Assembly: GCA_000342265.1 (NCBI GenBank)
Contig: CP004348.1
Span: 1,798,001 to 1,862,000, forward strand
Direction of reading: 5' to 3'
From: a beta proteobacterium CB
GTDB lineage: Bacteria > Pseudomonadota > Gammaproteobacteria > Burkholderiales > Burkholderiaceae
DNA length: 64,000 bases
Shown: positions 57,850-64,000 of the stretch, piece by piece
Layout: every line of letters begins with the position of its first letter
How positions within the stretch are numbered: position 1 is the first letter of the stretch
Program-made: the position numbers and the translations under genes
Notes under the pieces: model-generated
Told to the model about the DNA's origin: nothing
Seen by the model: only the letters and a program-made list of their open reading frames with translations
The model's database searches: none

Positions 57850-60738
57850 ATGAATAACGAAATTAAAATCCGCGGTGCGCGCACGCACAACCTCAAAAAC
57901 ATCAATCTAGATATCCCTAGAGAGAAATTAGTCGTTTTGACTGGTCTATCTGGCTCGGGCAAAAGCTCATTGGCTTTTGACACCCTGTATGCCGAAGGCC
58001 AACGTCGCTACGTCGAGTCCTTATCTGCTTACGCTCGTCAATTCTTGCAGTTAATGGAGAAACCCGACGTCGATACGATTGAGGGCCTCTCCCCAGCAAT
58101 CTCGATTGAGCAAAAAGCTACCAGTCATAATCCACGCTCGACCGTGGGTACAGTTACCGAAATTCATGATTACCTGCGTTTATTGTTTGCTCGCGCAGGA
58201 ACCCCTCACTGCCCAGATCACGATCTACCACTAGAGGCACAAAGCGTATCCCAAATGGTAGATACGGTTTTAGCCATGCCAGAAGATACCAAGCTCATGA
58301 TCTTGGCTCCAGTAGTTAGTGAACGTAAGGGTGAATTCGTAGACCTCTTCCAAGATCTTCAAGCACAAGGTTTTGTGCGCTTTCGCGTGCGATCTGGCGG
58401 CGGCACAACCAATACCGCTAAAGCAGAGATCTTTGAAGTTGATCAATTACCAGCACTCAAGAAAAACGACAAGCACTCTATCGAAGTAGTCGTAGATCGC
58501 ATTAAAGTACGCCCTGATATTCAGCAGCGCTTGGCAGAATCTTTTGAGACTGCTCTGCGCCTTGCTGACGGGAAAGCGATGATCGTCAATATGGACACTG
58601 GCAAGGAGATGATTTTCTCCAGCAAGTTTGCTTGCCCCATCTGCTCGTATTCCTTACAAGAGTTAGAGCCACGCCTATTCTCATTCAATAATCCAATGGG
58701 TGCATGCCCATCATGCGATGGCTTAGGTCATCAGTCCTTCTTCGATCCAAAACGCATTGTTGCGCACCCTGATTTATCGTTAGCCTCCGGTGCCATCAAG
58801 GGCTGGGATCGTCGCAATCAGTTTTATTTCAAACTCCTCCAAACACTAGCCAAGCATGGCGGCTTTGATGTCGAGAAACCGTTTGAGACTTTGAATAAGA
58901 AACAGCAAGATCTCATTTTGCTAGGCTCTGGTGATGTCACTATTCCATTTGAATATATCAATGAGCGTGGCAAGAACAGTATTCGTGAGCACGCCTTTGA
59001 GGGTATTGTTGCCAACTTTGAACGCCGCTATCGCGAGACCGAATCCGCGACAGTCCGCGAAGAATTATCTCGCTATCAAAATGTGCAAACCTGCCCATCA
59101 TGTAGTGGCAGCCGCTTGCGTAAAGAAGCGCGCTTTGTCAAAGTAGGTGATGGCAAACAATCCCGAGCTATATATGAAATTAGCGCTCTACCCTTAAAAG
59201 AGGCTAAAGAATATTTTGAATCTCTAGAGCTCAAAGGAGCTAAACGAGAAATCGCTGACAAAATTGTTAAAGAAATTGGTTCACGTCTTCGCTTTCTCAA
59301 TGATGTTGGCTTAGATTACCTTTCACTTGAGCGCAGTGCGGATACTCTCTCCGGTGGTGAAGCTCAACGTATTCGCCTTGCCTCTCAAATTGGCTCTGGT
59401 CTCACCGGTGTCATGTATGTACTAGACGAGCCCTCCATTGGCTTGCATCAGCGCGATAACGATAGACTCATCGGCACCCTCAAGCACTTGCGCGATTTAG
59501 GTAATAGCGTATTGGTAGTAGAGCATGATGAAGATATGATTCGTGCCTCTGACTACGTAATTGATATTGGTCCTGGCGCAGGCGTACATGGTGGTGAAGT
59601 GGTGGCTGAAGGTACTCCCACAGAGGTAGAGGCAAATCTCAAGTCTTTGACAGGCGCTTACCTATCTGGTCGCGAGTGGATCGCAGTTCCAGAAAAACGC
59701 ATTCCTGTAAATGACAAATTCCTGGAAATCATTGGCGCGCGCGGTAACAACTTACAGTCAGTTCACGCCAAAATTCCAGTTGGCTTATTGACTTGTGTCA
59801 CTGGCGTATCAGGCTCCGGTAAATCAACGCTGATTAATGACACCTTGCATCACGCAGTTGCACAACATATCTATGGTTCAAATGCTGAGCCAGCAGCTCA
59901 TGATGCGATTAAGGGTCTTGAGAATTTTGATAAGGTAATTAGCGTAGACCAATCCCCAATTGGTAGAACACCTCGCTCCAACCCTGCTACTTACACCGGA
60001 TTATTTACGCCGATCAGAGAACTCTTCTGTGGCGTACCTGCTGCACGCGAGCGTGGCTACGAAGCCGGACGTTTTTCTTTCAACGTTAAAGGTGGTCGTT
60101 GTGATGCCTGCGAAGGTGACGGCGTTATTAAAGTCGAAATGCACTTCTTGCCAGATGTCTATGTACCTTGTGATGTATGTCATGGCAAACGCTACAACCG
60201 CGAGACATTAGACATTCGCTACAAAGGCAAGAATATTCATGAAGTGCTCTCGATGACTATCGAACAAGCCCATGAATTCTTTGAAGCAGTTCCGATTGTC
60301 AAGCGCAAACTCAAAACCTTGCTCGATGTAGGATTAGGTTATGTGAAGTTGGGTCAAAGCGCTACGACCTTATCTGGCGGCGAGGCGCAACGCGTCAAAC
60401 TCTCACTAGAACTTTCTAAACGCGATACTGGTAGAACCCTCTACATCTTGGACGAGCCAACCACGGGCTTGCATTTCCATGACATTCAACTATTACTGAC
60501 AGTGCTGCAGACCCTCAAAAAACAAGGCAACACAATCGTCATCATTGAGCACAACCTGGACGTGATCAAAACTGCTGACTGGATTATTGACTTAGGCCCC
60601 AAAGGTGGCGCTGGTGGTGGGCAAATTATTGCCACTGGCACACCTGAAGAAGTTGCGAAGAATGAGGCTAGCTTCACCGGCCACTACTTAGCGCCACTAC
60701 TGGTTCGTAAACCAATCGCCAGCAAAAAGAAAAAATGA
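57850..60738 (+). CDS. uvrA: Excinuclease ABC subunit A
   Basis: The damage-sensing ATPase of nucleotide excision repair. It has two ABC modules: Walker [11 protein letters not shown] near residue 34 and [10 protein letters not shown] near 651, with signatures LSGGEAQR near 498 and 840. Zinc modules with paired CxxC motifs (CPIC...CPSC near 262-290; CDAC...CDVC near 750-776) are intact. 962 residues. It is divergent from the MFS gene; I found no LexA-type CTGT-N8-ACAG box in the short intergenic gap. Confidence 0.98.
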   Translation: MNNEIKIRGARTHNLKNINLDIPREKLVVLTGLSGSGKSSLAFDTLYAEGQRRYVESLSAYARQFLQLMEKPDVDTIEGLSPAISIEQKATSHNPRSTVGTVTEIHDYLRLLFARAGTPHCPDHDLPLEAQSVSQMVDTVLAMPEDTKLMILAPVVSERKGEFVDLFQDLQAQGFVRFRVRSGGGTTNTAKAEIFEVDQLPALKKNDKHSIEVVVDRIKVRPDIQQRLAESFETALRLADGKAMIVNMDTGKEMIFSSKFACPICSYSLQELEPRLFSFNNPMGACPSCDGLGHQSFFDPKRIVAHPDLSLASGAIKGWDRRNQFYFKLLQTLAKHGGFDVEKPFETLNKKQQDLILLGSGDVTIPFEYINERGKNSIREHAFEGIVANFERRYRETESATVREELSRYQNVQTCPSCSGSRLRKEARFVKVGDGKQSRAIYEISALPLKEAKEYFESLELKGAKREIADKIVKEIGSRLRFLNDVGLDYLSLERSADTLSGGEAQRIRLASQIGSGLTGVMYVLDEPSIGLHQRDNDRLIGTLKHLRDLGNSVLVVEHDEDMIRASDYVIDIGPGAGVHGGEVVAEGTPTEVEANLKSLTGAYLSGREWIAVPEKRIPVNDKFLEIIGARGNNLQSVHAKIPVGLLTCVTGVSGSGKSTLINDTLHHAVAQHIYGSNAEPAAHDAIKGLENFDKVISVDQSPIGRTPRSNPATYTGLFTPIRELFCGVPAARERGYEAGRFSFNVKGGRCDACEGDGVIKVEMHFLPDVYVPCDVCHGKRYNRETLDIRYKGKNIHEVLSMTIEQAHEFFEAVPIVKRKLKTLLDVGLGYVKLGQSATTLSGGEAQRVKLSLELSKRDTGRTLYILDEPTTGLHFHDIQLLLTVLQTLKKQGNTIVIIEHNLDVIKTADWIIDLGPKGGAGGGQIIATGTPEEVAKNEASFTGHYLAPLLVRKPIASKKKK

Positions 60739-60749
60739 TGTAACTTAAA

Positions 60750-62729
60750 TCAGAGCAATTTAGATTCGGCTAAATCAGTCGCTTCTGAATTGCCTGAGAG
60801 CACTAGGATGTCGTTGGCTTGTAAGCGTAAGTCTGGGGTGAGTTCTAATTTGACATAGTCAGCACCGCCTACTTTGCGTCTGACTGCTTGTACGCTCACA
60901 CCTTCATTTTCAAGATGCAACTCTTCAAGAGTCTGCCCAATACTGGCTGACTCAGGCAGCAAGGTTACCGAGTGCAAGCGCCACGATTCTTTGGAATCAA
61001 CCTCGTCAGCAACCCCACGGAAGTAGCCACGCAAAAGACTATAACGAGCTTCACGTGCACTCGTGATGCGTCTCACTACCTTACGCATGGGCACGCCCAT
61101 CATCAACAAAACATGGGACGCCATCATTAAGCTACCCTCAATTAACTCTGGCACCACCTCCGTTGCACCGGCTGCTTGTAGTTTCGCTAAATCTGCATCA
61201 TCCCTTGTACGCACTAACACTGTCATGCCTGGACGGAGATGTTCGACTTGATGCAATACTTTGAAGCTTGCCGGCGTGTCTGCATAAGTAATCACGACCG
61301 CCTTCGCTCTCGCTAAGCCTGCCGCAACTAAATAATTTTCTCGACTGGCATCGCCATAGACCACGTTATCTCCAGCGGCGGCAGCCTCTTTAACTCGGTC
61401 TGGATCCATATCTAAAGCAATATAGGGAATTTTTTCTTGATCGAGCATGCGCGCCAAGCTTTGGCCTGAGCGACCAAAACCACAAATGACGACATGGTTT
61501 TCCGTACGAACACTTTTTGCGGCAACACGTGTCAATGCCAGTGACTGCAATAACCACTCATTACTCGAAAAGCGCATCGCAATACGATCGCTATATTGAA
61601 TCAAGAAAGGTGCACCAAACATCGAGAGCAACATTGCCGCCAAGACTGCTTGACTTAATGCAGGATCAATCAAATCCAAACCGTCGATTTGATTTAAGAG
61701 AACGAAGCCGAATTCACCAGCCTGCGCCAAACACAATCCCGTACGTATAGAGATGCCAGGACTTGAGCCAAAAGCACGTGAGAGCAAAGCAATCAAGCCA
61801 AACTTGAAAATCAGAGGACCAATCAATAAGAGCAAGACCAGCATCCACTGCTGATAGATCACTTCGAAATCTAGCAGCATGCCAACGGTGATAAAGAAGA
61901 GGCCTAAGAGCACATCTCTAAAAGGCTTAACATCCTCCTCCACTTGATGGCGGTAGGGCGTCTCGGCAATCAACATACCTGCCAAGAAAGCGCCGAGCGC
62001 TAGCGATAAGCCAAAGTGCTCAGTCAGCCCCGCCATACCCAAAACGATCAGTAACAGGTTAAGCATGAACAGCTCTTGAGACCGCAGCTTGGCGACCAAA
62101 CTAAACCAGCGACTCATTAAAGTTTGACCAATGACAAAAATCAGAACTAATGCCACCGTAATCTTGATAGAAGCCGCAGTCAGCGCTAAAAATAGGTCTC
62201 CGGGATTCTTGCCAAGCGAGGGCAACAAAATCAACAGGAAAACAACCGCCAAATCTTGGAACAGCAAGATACCAATGATGTTGCGCCCATGCTCAGTCTC
62301 AATTTCTGAGCGATCAGAAATGAGTTTGGTGACGATGGCGGTTGAAGACATCGCCAAGGCACCCCCTAGAGCAATGGCAGCCTGCCAGGAAATTGGGTAA
62401 ATCCAGTTCATCAACAGGCTGGCAGGGACCGCCAAGAGCATGGTCAAAATGACCTGACTGCCGCCTAAGCCAAACACGATAGTTCGCATGGCCCGCAGCT
62501 TATGGAGATTGAACTCCAAACCAATCGAGAACATCAAGAAAACCACGCCAAATTCAGCCAAATACTTCACTGTGGCTGAATCATTGGCCAAACCAAGGGC
62601 ATGCGGCCCAATCAGGACGCCAATGGCGAGATAGCCCAGAATAGGGGGTAGTCCAAAATAGCGGAAAATAACTACCCCGGCCACTCCAGAGGCCAGCAAG
62701 ATGAGAGTTAACTGAAGGACTGACGGCAT
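60750..62729 (-). CDS. CPA2-family cation:proton antiporter (KefB/YbaL-like)
   Basis: A 659-residue membrane protein. Twelve or so helices of the Na+/H+ exchanger fold (residues about 5-390) contain GLEFNLHKLRAM and LGAFLAGMLIAE; a cytoplasmic RCK/TrkA-N domain follows (VVICGFGRSGQSLARML near 411) and then a TrkA-C domain (about 575-655, with LHLENEGVSVQAVRR). KefB-like proteins exchange K+ for H+; glutathione gating is not shown here. The start is only 11 bases from the divergent kdsD start, and its GGTGAG site lies in that gap region. Confidence 0.9.
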   Translation of the reverse strand: MPSVLQLTLILLASGVAGVVIFRYFGLPPILGYLAIGVLIGPHALGLANDSATVKYLAEFGVVFLMFSIGLEFNLHKLRAMRTIVFGLGGSQVILTMLLAVPASLLMNWIYPISWQAAIALGGALAMSSTAIVTKLISDRSEIETEHGRNIIGILLFQDLAVVFLLILLPSLGKNPGDLFLALTAASIKITVALVLIFVIGQTLMSRWFSLVAKLRSQELFMLNLLLIVLGMAGLTEHFGLSLALGAFLAGMLIAETPYRHQVEEDVKPFRDVLLGLFFITVGMLLDFEVIYQQWMLVLLLLIGPLIFKFGLIALLSRAFGSSPGISIRTGLCLAQAGEFGFVLLNQIDGLDLIDPALSQAVLAAMLLSMFGAPFLIQYSDRIAMRFSSNEWLLQSLALTRVAAKSVRTENHVVICGFGRSGQSLARMLDQEKIPYIALDMDPDRVKEAAAAGDNVVYGDASRENYLVAAGLARAKAVVITYADTPASFKVLHQVEHLRPGMTVLVRTRDDADLAKLQAAGATEVVPELIEGSLMMASHVLLMMGVPMRKVVRRITSAREARYSLLRGYFRGVADEVDSKESWRLHSVTLLPESASIGQTLEELHLENEGVSVQAVRRKVGGADYVKLELTPDLRLQANDILVLSGNSEATDLAESKLL

Positions 62730-62740
62730 ATACTCACCCC

Positions 62741-63733
62741 ATGATAGCTAAGACTCGTGACCGAACCCTAAAGCTTGCGCGCGACACCCTCACAATTGAG
62801 GCTGCTGCACTGCACACTATGCGTGATCGCCTTGAAGGCGCTAACGCTGACGCCCTCGTATTGGCCGTAGATCTTCTTCACTCCTGTAAAGGACGTATTG
62901 TCGTTTCTGGGATTGGCAAATCAGGGCATATCGCCCGTAAGATTGCTGCTACCTTTGCCTCTACTGGCTCGCCAGCTTTTTTTGTCCATCCCGCCGAAGC
63001 CAGTCATGGCGACCTAGGAATGGTCACGCGTGATGACGTCTTTGTTGCGCTCTCTAATTCCGGTGAAACTGATGAGCTTCTCACCATTGTGCCAATCGTC
63101 AAGCGCACCGGTGCAAAACTCATTGCACTTACTGGCGCACCAAATTCTTCCTTAGCAAAGTTGGCGGATGCCCATTTAGACACCAGTGTTGAAAAAGAAG
63201 CGTGCCCACTTAACTTAGCCCCAACCACCAGCACAACTGCAGCACTTGCTATGGGTGACGCCTTAGCCGTTGCCTTACTAGATGCTCGTGGCTTTCAGGC
63301 TGAAGATTTCCAACGCTCACACCCAGGCGGGCGCTTGGGTCGCAAACAACTCATGCATGTCAGCGAAGTCATGCGTAGTTTTGATGAAACGCCCAAAATT
63401 GCAATCTCTGCCTCCTTAAAAGATGCTTTGCTAGAAATGACTGCTAAGCGTATGGGAATGGTAGTTGCCTTAGGCAAGGCAAATACAGTTGCTGGCATAT
63501 TTACTGATGGTGACTTACGTCGCCTACTGGAGAAGAGCACCAATTTAGATGGCCTCACCTTAGAACAAGCGATTACCTCAGCACCACGCACGATTCCGCC
63601 AGAGCTATTAGCAGAAGAGGCTATTGAGATGATGGAGAAACATCGCATCAATCATTTAGTGGTAACGGATCCTAATGGCGCACTACTTGGAGCACTTAAT
63701 CTCCATGACTTATTTGCGGCCAAAGTTATTTAA
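62741..63733 (+). CDS. kdsD: Arabinose-5-phosphate isomerase KdsD
   Basis: Converts ribulose-5-phosphate to arabinose-5-phosphate, the first step of Kdo synthesis for LPS. An SIS domain (residues about 40-185: VVSGIGKSGHIARKIAATFASTG, HGDLGMV, SNSGETDELL) is followed by two CBS domains (about 205-330). 330 residues. No Shine-Dalgarno is seen before the ATG at 62741, and the divergent antiporter starts 11 bases away. kdsC follows. Confidence 0.95.
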   Translation: MIAKTRDRTLKLARDTLTIEAAALHTMRDRLEGANADALVLAVDLLHSCKGRIVVSGIGKSGHIARKIAATFASTGSPAFFVHPAEASHGDLGMVTRDDVFVALSNSGETDELLTIVPIVKRTGAKLIALTGAPNSSLAKLADAHLDTSVEKEACPLNLAPTTSTTAALAMGDALAVALLDARGFQAEDFQRSHPGGRLGRKQLMHVSEVMRSFDETPKIAISASLKDALLEMTAKRMGMVVALGKANTVAGIFTDGDLRRLLEKSTNLDGLTLEQAITSAPRTIPPELLAEEAIEMMEKHRINHLVVTDPNGALLGALNLHDLFAAKVI

Positions 63734-63773
63734 GTCACCCACTGTTCAATAATTTATTTACTAAATCACTCAC

Positions 63774-64000
63774 ATGCCTAGTGCCTTTCATGTTCACAAA
63801 ACTAACCCGCTGAGCCAATATCCGCAGGCCTGGGACCGTGCCGGGACGGTCAAGCTACTCGTTCTAGACGTCGATGGCGTACTCACGAATGGCCAAGTGT
63901 TTATTGGCGAGAATGGCAAAGAATCTCTGAAGGCTTTTGATATTCAGGATGGCTTGGGAATCAAGCTCTTAGAAAAAATTGGTATACCAACTGCCATCAT
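63774..64000 (+). CDS. kdsC: 3-deoxy-D-manno-octulosonate-8-phosphate phosphatase KdsC (3' end outside window)
   Basis: Only the first 75 residues are present. The HAD nucleophile motif LVLDVDGVLTNG is at about residues 31-42, followed by FIGENGKESLKAFDIQDGLGIKLL, both typical of KdsC, which dephosphorylates Kdo-8-phosphate. The start is the ATG at 63774, 40 bases after the kdsD stop. kdsD-kdsC is a conserved pair usually followed by the lptC-lptA-lptB genes. Confidence 0.9.
   Translation, partial: MPSAFHVHKTNPLSQYPQAWDRAGTVKLLVLDVDGVLTNGQVFIGENGKESLKAFDIQDGLGIKLLEKIGIPTAI

Noticed and set aside
1..64000. CRISPR arrays, insertion sequences, prophage genes, tRNA or rRNA genes
   Set aside because: I looked for regular repeats, transposase or integrase motifs and tRNA-like cloverleaf ends and saw none.

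Overview
The window looks like chromosomal DNA of a betaproteobacterium of the Burkholderiaceae, most likely Polynucleobacter or a close relative. The support is the moderate GC content together with gene order and protein type: rplM-rpsI-argC-erpA, lptD-surA-pdxA-rsmA, dusB-fis-purH-ruvCAB, ubiE-Tim44-ubiJ-ubiB, ssb-MFS-uvrA and kdsD-kdsC, plus a giant DUF3683 FAD/FeS oxidoreductase. The genes are tightly packed on both strands. I see no insertion sequence, prophage, CRISPR array, tRNA or rRNA. This is a housekeeping region with few accessory genes.

Layout. 1-4.2 kb: an ammonium transporter cut by the left edge, a small Rap1a/Tai-like secreted protein, a glycine-zipper lipoprotein, htpG with a recognisable heat-shock (sigma-32) promoter, and a rhodanese. 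4.3-14.3 kb (plus strand): a putative Na+/H+ antiporter, miaB-ybeY-corC-lnt, glyQS, gmhB and an acyltransferase. 14.3-20.1 kb (minus): lptD-surA-pdxA-rsmA. 20.1-29.7 kb (plus): amgK-murU-pepP-ubiH, then dusB-fis-purH-ruvCAB. 29.7-36.9 kb: tyrS, anmK, erpA, argC, rpsI, rplM, a candidate small RNA or attenuator, an OsmC protein, RNase P RNA and pyrC. 36.9-51.3 kb (minus): glycerate kinase, an Atm1-type ABC exporter, nudB, aspS, a DUF502 protein, the ubiB/ubiJ/Tim44/ubiE set, a DUF971 protein and the 1279-residue FAD/FeS protein. 51.4-64 kb: ilvA, a 5'-nucleotidase, queF, an unrecognised secreted protein, ssb, an MFS transporter, uvrA, a KefB-like antiporter, kdsD and the start of kdsC.

How the genes work together. 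Envelope building dominates: LPS transport and core/Kdo synthesis (lptD, gmhB, kdsD, kdsC), outer-membrane protein folding (surA), lipoprotein acylation (lnt), and peptidoglycan recycling (anmK with amgK-murU). Ubiquinone synthesis is represented by ubiH, ubiB, ubiJ and ubiE. Translation and tRNA/rRNA maturation (glyQS, tyrS, aspS, miaB, ybeY, rsmA, dusB, queF, rnpB) and DNA repair (ruvABC, uvrA, ssb) make up most of the rest.

The least explained items are the roughly 100-nt candidate RNA at 34781-34883 and the secreted 411-residue protein at 54728-55963. I found no convincing new multi-gene system.
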